From: Heterocephalus glaber
Lineage: Eukaryota > Chordata > Mammalia > Rodentia > Bathyergidae
Reading direction: 5' to 3'
Assembly (NCBI RefSeq): GCF_000247695.1
Contig: NW_004624801.1
Span: 3,783,206 to 3,847,205 of the forward strand
DNA length: 64,000 nt
The translations under genes and the position numbers were made by a program. A model generated the notes under the pieces. The model was not told where the DNA came from, did not search any database, and was given only the letters and a program-made list of their open reading frames with translations. Numbering within the stretch: position 1 is the first letter of the stretch; the number at the start of each line of letters is the position of its first letter. Below are positions 35,150-44,372 of this stretch, in pieces.

Positions 35150-35479
35150 TATTTCAGGGTAAAGGGAGGGGAGAGAACGCACAGTAAGATAAGTGGCCAA
35201 AGGGACGTCAGCCTTAACTACAATTTTTTAATGTTCCAAAAAGACACTGTGTTCACACATTACCTTAGATTTTCTGAGTGAACAACCAATATACACAGAG
35301 CTGTTGCACTATTAGACCTCCGCCAAATGCTTTTTACCTGTTTGGTCCAGCTATTTCCATCAATCATTTATTGAGCATCTATGTATCCAGCAATACAAAG
35401 ATGAGACAAGATTCCTCCTTCCTCTCCTCTGACTCTTTCCTTGGCTTTCTGCAAAGCAGCGATACCGCGCAGAGTCCAC
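35150..35479. other. non-coding stretch with a possible L2 fragment
   Basis: 'CAATCATTTATTGAGCATCT' at 35361-35380 resembles an antisense L2 or MIR end. Otherwise nothing recognised. Confidence 0.4.
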
Positions 35480-35665
35480 TGCCCCTCATCTCCTAGCTGG
35501 GGGACCAATTTACTCAAATGTTTAAGCTTCACTTTTTCTGAATCATAATAGCACCTGCCACATAGGGTTCCTGGGGGAGTCCACAAGGAGACAGGTAAAG
35601 AGCTCGGCAGAGAGGGCTTAATAAATAGGAGCTGAGATTAGTATTTCATTATTATTACTGTATGT
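35480..35665 (+). mobile_element. MIR SINE relic
   Basis: Sense MIR: 'GCTGGGGGACCAATTTACTC', 'TTAAGCTTCACTTTTTCTGA', 'GCACCTGCCACATAGGGTTC' and 'GGCTTAATAAATAGGAGCTG' are in correct order. Confidence 0.65.
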
Positions 35666-36204
35666 TATTGATTTGAAGACACTGTTTTTTCGTATTTTAC
35701 TATTTCTGCAATTGGACACATTTTGCAATCAATGTCATTATTTATTTGGCAGTTTTTTTCTTTCTGGATACATAAAATAATGGTGCACCTTGCAATTAAT
35801 GGTGTCTCTTAGTTTCTATGAAATATGGAAACAGCATCTCTCTCTTGGCTTGCCTGTGAGTCTCTGTCGATACTTCACCAACAGAAGAAGCAGGGAGAAA
35901 GCTGGTCCTCCTACCAGCCTAGGTAGAAAGAGGAAAGGCGGGGATGATTTCGTTAAGCTATTGCTCCCACTACCCCAGCTCCATCGGGCACAGCTGTCAC
36001 TTGAAGGAAGGCTCAGCATCTAGTGGCCTTTTGAGAACCACTCTGTCTACTTCCTCCCTGTGGCCAAGGGTAGGTGGGTCCTTGCTCCTCTACCAGGTGC
36101 CTGCATTCACTTCAGTGTCCCTACTCTAACCTTTGTCTGCCATGAGAGTTGCAAGTCTCCCTGAGCCGGTCTCTTATATCTTGCCCTTGTCCTCCACGCC
36201 ACAG
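35666..36204. other. non-coding stretch, nothing recognised
   Basis: AT-rich at 35660-35800, then mixed. No repeat called. The pyrimidine tract at its right end precedes the candidate exon. Confidence 0.45.
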
Positions 36205-36248
36205 ACATCTGGAATTCCACATGGACCTTCAGCCTGACGAACTTTCTG
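36205..36248 (+). other. candidate short exon (splice-site pair)
   Basis: A pyrimidine-rich tract ends in CCACAG and is followed 44 bases later by a strong donor CTG|GTGAGT (36246-36254). One frame through it is open. The size (44 nt) is not a multiple of three. Chance pairs like this are common in 64 kb, and no partner exon was identified. Confidence 0.15.
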
Positions 36249-36254
36249 GTGAGT

Positions 36255-36805
36255 CAGATGGATTCCTGTTGGCAACCACTGAAGTGATCATGCCAGAGAA
36301 GGAGACTGCTTCAGAGAGAAAGCCCAGAGTTGACCGGGGAAGGTGAAACACCAGTGAGAAGGGGAACGGGGACCCTGGAGGGCAGGTAATGGAACAAATT
36401 GGCCAGGGAGCTGCGCCATTGCTGCTGTGTCATCAGATTCAGCTCGCCCTGTGACTCTGTACCACTCCCTAGGACCCGAGATCCCAATCAGAGGGTTGAA
36501 TCACCCGACCCAGCTGCTGTCCTCATCTGCTTCCAAGGTAGGAAGTGGGGCTGTTGGTCTCTGTGGGTGTCACAACTCACAGATCTTGCCACTTACAGGA
36601 GTGGGGATGGACTTGGGTGGCTGCCTGGCAGCTGTGCTCTGCGTTTGCAGGTAGAAATGCTCAGGTTTTCAACACTCAGAAATGTGTCCTGTGTGGTGTT
36701 TTGTCTGAAATTCCGGGAAATAGAACCTTCTTAGGATCACTGGGCCAAGGGGCAAGCCTAGCAGAATAGTCCCATGTGCCTGCCACCTATCCCTAAAAAG
36801 TAAAA
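36255..36805. other. GC-moderate non-coding stretch
   Basis: Nothing recognised. Open frames up to 111 codons overlap in several frames. Confidence 0.45.
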
Positions 36806-36919
36806 ATAGTAGCCAGGTGTGCTGCGCAGGCCTCTCAACACTCTGGGAGGCTCAGGCAGAAGAATCATAAATTCAAGCCCAACCTGGGCATTTCAGTGAC
36901 TTAAGGAAACCCTGTGTCC

Positions 36920-36967
<48 letters not shown>

Positions 36968-37067
36968 NNNNNNNNNNNNNNNNNNNNNNNNNNNNNNNNN
37001 NNNNNNNNNNNNNNNNNNNNNNNNNNNNNNNNNNNNNNNNNNNNNNNNNNNNNNNNNNNNNNNNNNN

Positions 37068-37113
<46 letters not shown>

Positions 37114-37190
37114 CTAGGGATCTAGCTCAGTACAAAGGCCCTGGGTTCAATTCAACCAGGACTATCCCCCCAACACACACAAACGTAGAA
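36806..37190 (+). mobile_element. B1-dID dimer SINE with expanded AC linker and assembly gap
   Basis: B1 half from 'AGCCAGGTGTGCTGCGCAGG' to 'GAAACCCTGTGTCC'. Its A-rich linker has become an (AC)n repeat on both sides of an N gap. The dID half resumes at 'GCTAGGGATCTAGCTCAGTA' and 'AAGGCCCTGGGTTCAATTC'. The two halves belong together, so the gap is inside one SINE. Confidence 0.8.
36923..37112. repeat. (AC)n microsatellite containing a 100-N gap
   Basis: AC units run on each side of N bases at 36968-37067. Exactly 100 N is the usual placeholder for a gap of unknown size, so the true repeat length is not known. Open frames reported across it are artefacts. Confidence 0.95.
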
Positions 37191-37370
37191 AAAAAAAAAG
37201 AAAGAAAGAAAAGTAAAAATGATAGCATTTTATTAGAGCAAATACAAAAAAGACTTTCTGGAATTATGAATTACTGTATGACGGTAACGATAGTCAACTA
37301 AAGCAATATCAAAGAAATAAAGGCCGTTTGTACTTTCTTAATGAATGCTTAATTTACCAATCATAGTAAA
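37191..37370. other. A-rich tail and AT-rich sequence
   Basis: An A-rich run with GAAA units follows the SINE; the rest is AT-rich unique sequence. Confidence 0.5.
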
Positions 37371-37500
37371 AGCTGGTGGTTCTCAACCCAGGACTGTTAG
37401 AGATACAAATTCTTGGGTCCCTCCCCAAACCCCCTGCTTCAGACCCCCTGGGGGTGCAGTCTGTCCTCAAAAGCCCTTCAGGTAGATTCAAGCTGCCGGA
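37371..37500 (+). mobile_element. MER5A-like fragment
   Basis: 'GGTGGTTCTCAACCCAGGAC' has the hAT MER5-type terminal start, then 'ACAAATTCTTGGGTCCCTCC' and 'CCCCTGGGGGTGCAGTC' follow the MER5A layout. Confidence 0.5.
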
Positions 37501-37534
37501 AGTCTGTTGAAGGCTGGTTTAGTCTTAACCTTCA

Positions 37535-37780
37535 CTTCACTGGAACCACCTGGGAGATTTCAAAACCAGCACCTAAGCCCCGCCCTGAACCAATTAAATC
37601 TGCCTGGCAAGGGAAGGCCCTTTTTATTTTTGTTTTGGTTTTGTTTTTTTGGTACCGGGGATTAAACTCGGAACCTTGAGCTTGCAAGGCAGGCGGCGGA
37701 ACCACTGAGCTAACTAAATCCCTAGTGCAGGCCCTTTTTAAATAAAGCTTCCTAGGTGACTCCAACACAGTGCTGGGGTT
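37535..37780 (+). mobile_element. MER5A-like element split by an ID SINE
   Basis: 'ACTGGAACCACCTGGGAGAT', 'ACCAGCACCTAAGCCCCGCC', and after the SINE 'AGCTTCCTAGGTGACTCCAA' follow MER5A order. The ID insertion lies between 37627 and 37729. Confidence 0.55.
37627..37729 (-). mobile_element. ID SINE with perfect target duplication
   Basis: Antisense ID with T-rich tail, then the complement of GGTTCCGCCGCCTGCC. GGCCCTTTTTA is duplicated at 37616-37626 and 37730-37740 (11 bp, perfect). A small internal duplication (AGCTAACTAAAT) distorts its A-box region. Confidence 0.95.
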
Positions 37781-38455
37781 AAGGGACATAGATATAACTC
37801 ATGACTCTAACCCCTATGAGCCTCTTAGCTCCTTCTGAGAGTAAATTGTCGTCTGGGCCACCTTGAGACTTTTGCAGCTGTCACTTCCCTTCTAAACTGG
37901 TCCACCTTAATAAAGGAAATGCCAACCCTTCCTCTGAAGCTAGGTGGTCTCCATCTGGGGACAAAAGCAGCCACCATCAACAGCCAGAGCCACCTTGTGC
38001 CTTCTTCCCAGGGTGGAATTCTGGGCAGGCAGATCAGCACGGCCCGCCTTGCTGACAGCTCCCCCCACCACTCCCCCCACTGCCATCCACAGTGGGGGAA
38101 GCAGACCCACCAGACGTTGCTGGGGTTAAAAGTGGCTGTTATCTTAAATCAGGACTGACCCCATTTCTCCATCAGGTTCTTGTTTTTGTCTTGGTTTCTT
38201 CCTTTATCATTGCAAATGAGCTTTTCACCCCCACATGCTGAAGAATTTGGCCAGGCACAGTTTTAGGGTTGCTCCTTATTGGTGAAGACCCAGGAGGAGA
38301 CTCCATCCCTGGTCTTTCTGTGGGGGCTGGATTTAGCCAGTCTAGGTGCATGGGTGAAAGTGTTTACAGTGAGTATACACTGTAGAGTTTTTGCAGCAAG
38401 GAGATTTCGTAAACAGAACGTGGGTCTGGTGGGTGTCAGCCTTCTCTGCGTCAGG
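37781..38455. other. non-coding stretch, nothing recognised
   Basis: GC-moderate unique-looking sequence. Open frames up to 117 codons have no domain. Confidence 0.45.
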
Positions 38456-38459
38456 CATA

Positions 38460-38532
38460 TGCAACTTTGGACAACAATCTCAGTGAATTTGCATTTTCTC
38501 AGCTCTGAAATGGGAATAATAATATTGTCTAA
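38460..38532 (+). mobile_element. MIR core fragment
   Basis: 'TTTGCATTTTCTCAGCTCTG' then 'AAATGGGAATAATAATATTG' is the sense MIR core. Short. Confidence 0.55.
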
Positions 38533-38851
38533 CCATTTGGATGGATGGAGGAATACAAGAGGTTTCACATGCCAGCATCTAATCTTCTGTATGGTAGGAT
38601 GCTTAAGAGATCACTTCTCTTTACCCAAATAGTCATAATCATTTTGTTCTGTTATGTCCTCAAAGGCAAATTGATGTCCAAGTGTTTTAGAAGACAGAAT
38701 GTCTCAGCAGCACAGTGTCCTTTATAATTAAAAACTCAATAAAGGCTCTTTTCTCTGCAAGTAAGGGTTTCTGAGGTCGTTCCGGTCCATGTGCTGCATT
38801 AAACATCCCTCTTTCTTCATGTAGACTGTGGGGCAGTGTTTTCTCCTACAG

Positions 38852-39130
38852 CAGTGACTCCCAACCTTGTTGGCACCAAGGACCAGTTTCATGGAAGACA
38901 ATTTTCCCACAGACTGGGTTGGGACAGTGGTTTCAGGATTAGATTCTCATCAGGAGCATGCAACATAGATCCCTCAAATGTGCAGTTCACCACAGGATTT
39001 GCACTCCTATGAGAATCGATAGCCACCCCTGATCTGACAGGAAGCAGAGCTCAGGCAGTAATATGCCTGCTGCTCTTCTGCTGTGTGTCCAGTTCCTAAT
39101 AGGTCACGGATTTGTGCGTTGGGGACCCTG
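38852..39130 (+). mobile_element. non-autonomous hAT DNA transposon, ends and target duplication visible
   Basis: Starts CAGTGACTCCCAACC and ends GTTGGGGACCCTG, which are mutated inverted repeats. Inside are 'GGACCAGTTTCATGGAAGAC' and 'CTGATCTGACAGGAAGCAGA'. TCCTACAG (38844-38851) and TCCTAGAG (39131-39138) are an 8-bp target duplication with one mismatch, as expected for hAT. No transposase. Confidence 0.8.
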
Positions 39131-39139
39131 TCCTAGAGA

Positions 39140-39288
39140 GATCCATGTGCCACCAACATCAGGGTCACTTGAGAATCAGAATTGAACTGAGCTGCTTGGG
39201 ATTCAGATCCCAGGCCCATTCCAGACCCTGGAATCAGAATCCTTTGGAATGGGGCCTGGGACTCTGACCCATTTGCCCTGACCACTTC
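39140..39288 (+). mobile_element. MER5A-like fragment
   Basis: 'ACATCAGGGTCACTTGAGAA', 'TTCAGATCCCAGGCCCATTC' and 'TGGAATCAGAATCCTTTGG' resemble the MER5A interior. Confidence 0.5.
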
Positions 39289-39299
39289 CTTGAAGTTAT

Positions 39300-39498
39300 T
39301 TTTCACCCCCCGTACTTGAGATTGAACTCAGGGCCTTCATACCAAGCTATAGCCCCAACCGTTTTTATATTTTAATTTTGAGACAAGGTCATGCTAAGTC
39401 TCTAAATTGCCCAGGCTAGGCTCGAACTTGGGATCCTTCTGCCTCAGCCTCCCAGAGTGCTGGGATTACTGGTTACAGGACCATGCCTGGCTCCCTGA
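39300..39498 (-). mobile_element. B1-dID dimer SINE
   Basis: Antisense dID half ('GAGATTGAACTCAGGGCCTT' joined to AGCTATAGCCCC), linker, then B1 ('CCAGGCTAGGCTCGAACTTG', 'GAGTGCTGGGATTAC'). CTTGAAGTTAT (39289-39299) and CTTGAATTTAT (39499-39509) are a probable target duplication with one mismatch. Confidence 0.85.
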
Positions 39499-39514
39499 CT
39501 TGAATTTATGTTAA

Positions 39515-39765
39515 ATTTGTGGCTCATAGAAGTTCTCCCCTGGGGGAGAAGTGTGCCTCACCTACACCATCAGCCTAAACACTGACATGGACTCCATAGC
39601 TATTCATCTCCCCTCAGACCCCAGAATCTAAGGTTACCTGGAACACACCATTTCTAAACAGTAGGAAGATTCCCATAAAATTGTCTACCCCTTGACACAG
39701 AAATACTGAAAAGCTGTTCTGTCTTTTTGAGGTTCTCCAATCGTCTCCTTTGGGTTTACCTCCCC
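39515..39765. other. non-coding stretch, nothing recognised
   Basis: No repeat or coding signal seen. Confidence 0.45.
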
Positions 39766-39767
39766 CT

Positions 39768-39915
39768 TAACCTCTATAAACTTCAGTTTCTCCATTTGCT
39801 AAACAGTGATAGACAGTAAATTTTGTTCTGGACAATGACCTTTCATCCTGGCTTGCACACTGAAAGCCCTGAGCAGGCACACCCAGTCGATCACCCTCCT
39901 GGGCACATAGTAGGT
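39768..39915 (+). mobile_element. MIR SINE relic
   Basis: 'CTTCAGTTTCTCCATTTGCT' then 'AAACAGTGATAGACAG' and 'GGGCACATAGTAGGTGCTTC' match the sense MIR core and end. Confidence 0.6.
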
Positions 39916-40699
39916 GCTTCTGCAAAGCTGGTTCCCATAACCTGCTCATGGATGTAGGTGGTGTTCATAGATTCTCACTATTCATCACAGTGCTTGACCT
40001 GAAATGAAGAACCCACCACCTGGTGTCAGATCTCCTGGTCTCTTTAACAGGAGGTCCAAGGTATGTCTGAGCTTGGTGCTCAACAGATGACAGTAGTTCC
40101 TACCCAGTCCCTAAATGAGAGGGTCAAGGTATGGGCCTCTTTGGGAAGGGTTTAAGACCAGCTTCAAAGTGATTTCAATGTCCTCCAGCCTGGGGGCTGC
40201 AATCTGGGAGGAGATAGAGAGATGATTCTAAAACCAAAGAAAGCCCTAGTGTCACAGACTCCCACAGTAGGGTCAGAGACAGGATAACAATCAATGGAGG
40301 GTATGCCAGACAACTCCCTAGACAGACACCTACCACGGTTATTAGTTTCAAAGACCCAAGAGTGATGTTAGAGCTCATTAGGATTGTACCCACTTCTTCT
40401 AGTATTTGGATTATGGTGAGGCCTGACAGTCTCCCGAGTGCTGCACATAGTTCTGGCAATATGGGGTCTGATCCAGTGAAGGTTTGTGAAGGGTAATAAC
40501 CCAGTGGCAAGACACAGGATGTTCCCACAATTGCCCCCAAGTCAGCTCAGCAGCCTCATTAGCATACGGCCACTTCCCAGGCCTACCTGCAGGTGGCCAC
40601 CATACTATTCCCATTTTAAGCAGAAGAGGCTGTGCCCTTGCTGCAGCTTCACTGAATTAGTCCTGCTGGGCTCAAAGGAAATGGTTCATGGAGATCCCT
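39916..40699. other. non-coding stretch, nothing recognised
   Basis: Mixed sequence. A minus-strand frame of 121 codons (40175-40540) gives a hydrophobic product but has no recognisable family and is not called. Confidence 0.45.
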
Positions 40700-40930
40700 T
40701 TCAGATTAACGTGTAAAATTTAATTACAGAGGCCCTGGCTATGGCGGTGTTTAAAGCCATTTACTAAGCCTGGGAGCTACAGAGTCCTCCCCCTCCTGCA
40801 ACGAAGAGGCCGGGGGCAGCCTTTGATCATTAGCTGCTGAGAAAAATCTCAGTTTGCACATTAAGGTCAGGAAATTATCCTTTCACTTTCCTCACTAAAT
40901 GGCCCAAGTATTCATCTTGTGGAGAAAGAG
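40700..40930. promoter_or_regulatory. candidate conserved non-coding element with TCF/LEF motif
   Basis: Repeat-free: AATTTAATTACAG, GTGTTTAAAGCCATTTAC, CCTTTGATC (40820-40828, TCF/LEF consensus), CATTAGCTGC and GAAATTATCC. The TCF/LEF match beside TAATTA cores is suggestive. No functional evidence. Confidence 0.4.
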
Positions 40931-41599
40931 TAATTCTAAACGCAAGGGCAGGGAGGAACCTCTAGAAGCCATCAGGCCAGGTCTCCACCTCTAAGTGGCT
41001 CCAGAGCAAAGCTCAGAGAAAAGCCAGAGGTACATAGAAGGTAAAGTCCCTGTCCCCAAGTAACTCGAAGATGACTAGGGGGATAGACACAAGACACACT
41101 GAATAACTCATTCCTGGAGGGACTTCCGGGAAGCCTTCCCAGAGGAGGTGGCACTTCCTGAGGCTGTTGAAGAATGAAAAAGAGTTGTTCTTGCAAACAC
41201 AGGAGTGGGTGGGGGTGGGGAAGGGCATTTCAGGCTGAAGGGCTCTGCCAGCTCTGGGATTTTTAGGAGCAAAGCTCCTTCGTGGCAACTCACTTGTCTA
41301 GGAGAGTTTCTTGTGGCTCTGGATGAAGCAGGGAAAGCAATCAGCACCCTTCCCAGATACTCTAGATTGCAGGCTCCTTGAGGGCACCTTCAGGGTATCT
41401 GGAGGGAGACACTGAGCCCCTGGGAATTTGGAGGCAGAGCTGGAGCCCTGGATTCCCAGCAACCATCCTTGCAGAAGCCCATCCTTGCTCAGGTCTCAAA
41501 AGCCCCACTCTTCCACCTCTATACAGAAGTATGATTTTTCTACGTCACTTTAAATCTCCTAGAATTGAGAGAGTGAGGGAGGCTGGGTGGATTTACAGC
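40931..41599. other. non-coding stretch, nothing recognised
   Basis: GC-moderate. No repeat consensus or gene seen. 'GATTGCAGGCTCCTTGAGGG' at 41365 may be a scrap of L2. Confidence 0.4.
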
Positions 41600-41870
41600 C
41601 TCAAATGAATCTCAAGATGAATAAGAACAATCGCAATTAAAATCAAGTCTCTGAGAGAGGATTTGATATCTTTCAGGGAAAGAGTGGGCCTGGCCTTGCC
41701 TGCAGCCACAGCTGCTCCTTAAAGGGAACTTAAATGCTACAGCAGCAGAGAGTTGGAGCAAACATCTGGGGAATGCCGCCACCTTTGAAGCTAATTTTGT
41801 GCTGCTCTCTCACTGTGGGAGACCAAACACAGTTTTTAATTACTCACAAAAGCATGAAAGGGTCCGCTTT
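41600..41870. promoter_or_regulatory. candidate conserved non-coding element
   Basis: 'AACAATCGCAATTAAAATCA' then 'TGCTCCTTAAAGGGAAC', GCCACCTTTGAAGCTAATTTTG and 'GTTTTTAATTACTCAC'. It has several TTAAT cores and no repeat signature. Suggestive of an enhancer; not tested. Confidence 0.35.
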
Positions 41871-42089
41871 TCAGACAGGCCTTTGCTGAGCATGGGTCTC
41901 CACTTCAGTCTTCTCTCTGGGCTCTCTCTCTCTTCAGGGTGGGCTGTTTCTCCCCAGTGAGGATAAAGGAGAGCTCCCGGGTTCAGGGATTTGCTCCTAG
42001 CTGGTTAAAAAACGCCGCAATAGGTGCCCGTATTGATACCCTAGGGAGCAAGGGGGATTCGAACACTTCTTCTTTGCTTTTGCAATTCC

Positions 42090-42225
42090 CAAGGTAGATA
42101 CTATTAGTTTTATTTTGTAGATGAGAACCCAAGCTCAGAGAGGTTATGCAACTGCCTGTCTCCAGGTCACAGAGCTGGTGGGTAAAATTGAAATGTGGAT
42201 CTTTAGACCACAGAGCCCAGTGTTT
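42090..42225 (-). mobile_element. MIR SINE relic
   Basis: Antisense MIR: 'GATACTATTAGTTTTATTTT' then 'GTAGATGAGAACCCAAGCTC', 'AGAGAGGTTATGCAACTGCC' and 'AGGTCACAGAGCTGGTGGG'. A clean match. Confidence 0.75.
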
Positions 42226-42555
42226 TCCTTTCTCTCCCCTTAATGAGAGAGTCCGGGGAGGAGGGAAGGAAGCACCCTCAGAATCTGAGAGAGGAGCAAG
42301 GCTTGGCCCTGTCAAGGAGTCCAGGTCTCTGGGCTTTGCCTGTCTGCTTCTTCCCCAACCTCTGGAATATTCTGGGTCCTCGGAAATTTGGTTGGGTCGC
42401 CTCTCAGTTTAGAAGTCATGGCCTTCCTGCTTTCTATTTCTGTAGTGTTGGAGGAACTCAGGGGCAGGCCTGTTAAGGGTGTCTCTGTGAGGCAGTGGAA
42501 GGAAAGCTGGTGTCCCTCTCTGCTTCCCTCTCTTCAGGGATCCCACAGCTAAAGC
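42226..42555. other. non-coding stretch, nothing recognised
   Basis: GC-moderate, no repeat or coding signal seen. Confidence 0.4.
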
Positions 42556-42559
42556 CTGA

Positions 42560-42732
42560 AAAAGTGCAGCGATTCTTCCCGGGGACATTTGGAAATTTGT
42601 GGTCACATCTGGGAGGTTCGGGGCTACTGGGATCTAATGGGTCGAGGATGAGGACACTGTTAAATGTCCTCTGATAAACAGAAAAACAGAATTTCCCAGG
42701 CCCAAATGTCACTAGTGCTGTGGTGAAGAAAG
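42560..42732 (+). mobile_element. MER20 hAT DNA transposon relic
   Basis: 'GGGGACATTTGGAAATTTGT', 'GGGGCTACTGGGATCTAATG', 'GGACACTGTTAAATGTCCTC' and 'GGCCCAAATGTCACTAGTGC' match MER20 in order, to near its 3' end. The 5' terminal repeat is lost. Confidence 0.8.
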
Positions 42733-43970
42733 CCTGCTGTGGAAGCTGTTGACTTGTGAGGGAGAGAAAGGAGCCCCTCGAGGGGGTGCTCTAGCCCTAC
42801 GGGACGCTGGACCCCCTGCAGAACAGGCTGACTGACAAGTGGGAGGACTGGGGGGTGCAAATGAGAACTTCCAACTTCTCATATAAAATGATTAAAAGTT
42901 TCAAGATGGAGAGAATAGCAGGTGAACCCGGATGAGGCCCCTTCTGAGAGTTGGGGCTGGTGGTGGCACAGATCACCGACCCAGAAAGCAGGAAAGGGCT
43001 TCTGCGTGTTCCTGCAGCCTCCTCCATGTCCGATCCTCAAAGGCAGGCTGGCCCCTGCTCTGGTGTGGACAGCTCCCCCAAGGCAGTTTCGGCCAGACAC
43101 AGAGGGGACAGAGCCTGCTGAGAATCTAAGGTGGCAGGCTAGCCTTCCCTCTGTGCAGAAAAATGTTACTTTTGACTGCCAGGAAATGAAGGAGCAGGTG
43201 AGCACACTGCCTGGGAGATAGGGAGTCCTCTCTGCTCCTACTCTTTCCAGGGAGGAGCCAAGGGTCACACGTTTCGAGAGTTTCCAAGCACAAAGCAATT
43301 AAGAGGAGGAGTAGAAAACTTGAGAGAAAGCCTTTTAGCTTTCTGCATCTCGTCCCCAAAGCTGGGGACCTGGGCTGAAGTGCATGGCTTCTCTCCTTTT
43401 TGTGACCCCCATCTTCAGGGACTTCACCTGGGTAAGGAAGGCCAGGATGCAAACAGGGACCTTGAGATGCAGATCCTGAAAATTACCTCCTCCCCTTCCA
43501 TATCCGGACCTCACCCACCTCTGCTCCAGCCCCAGTCAGCTCCTCTTTGCCCCATTTAATTCACCAATGTTGCTTCAGTGTCGCCGTTTTCTGTTAAGCG
43601 TTGTGCACGGATGCTCTTCTGCCCTGCCAAAGGGGCTCTTGCAAACTATCTCGCGTGCTTTTAGGGTTGGCAGAGAGATGAGCAGGGGCCCAGGAGAATA
43701 AGAGTCACCCTGTCTTGCTTCTTCACCAAGCACCCACCATGCAGCGTCCCTTGGTGGAACAGGGGAGAGGAACCAACCACCTGCTCCAGCCCTGCAGCAC
43801 CCAGCCATGGATTCCAGAGCCTCTCCGCCCTGGAAAGAGCGGAGAAAGGAGAAAGCCAGGTTCGTGGTCATCATCCTAAGTCAGAGCCGCTGTCAGGTCT
43901 GCCTCAGCAGCTCTGGTTAGGCCAAAATAACTGGTGCTGTAAACACTAAACGCCTCTGTTAGCCATGCGG
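42733..43970. other. GC-rich non-coding stretch
   Basis: No repeat recognised. Overlapping frames up to 139 codons on both strands have no domains. A short TGTAAACACTAAACG stretch (43938) holds a forkhead-like core. Confidence 0.45.
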
Positions 43971-43974
43971 AGCC

Positions 43975-44205
43975 AGCTTGGTGTGAGAATGACAGCATGG
44001 GCCTTGAGCTGCCTCTCCAGCTTCACATTCCAACTCCACCATTTACTAGCTGCATAGTCTTAGTGTCTCCATGCCGCAATTTCCTTATGTAAAATGTGGG
44101 ACATACCTCATCAGAATAGTTATGAATAGCTTAGCTTTTAGAAAGGGATTAGAAGAGTGTCCACCTGTGGTGAGCACTGCATGAGTATTGGTTAAACAAG
44201 TTAAA
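43975..44205 (+). mobile_element. MIR SINE relic, near full length
   Basis: 'AATGACAGCATGGGCCTTGA', 'CAACTCCACCATTTACTAGC', 'TGCATAGTCTTAGTGTCTCC', 'TTATGTAAAATGTGGGACAT' and 'ACCTCATCAGAATAGTTATG' follow the full sense MIR order. Confidence 0.8.
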
Positions 44206-44221
44206 TCACTAGATATAATCT

Positions 44222-44372
44222 CCATGGCGAGCACTGTTTTTATCCACATCTATAGATGAGGATACTTGAAGCACAGAGAGGTTGAGATACATGCCCAGGA
44301 TCACACAGCTGGTCTGGAGCAGAGCCCAGATACAAACCTATACATCTGGCCCAAAGCCCAGGCTTCCATAGG
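44222..44372 (-). mobile_element. MIR SINE relic
   Basis: Antisense MIR: 'TTTATCCACATCTATAGATG' then 'AGGATACTTGAAGCACAGAG', 'AGGTTGAGATACATGCCCAG' and 'GATCACACAGCTGGTCTGGA'. It lies tail to tail with the preceding sense MIR. Confidence 0.75.

Noticed and set aside
36873..37117. open frames with runs of X
   Set aside because: Translation of an AC repeat through a 100-N gap.
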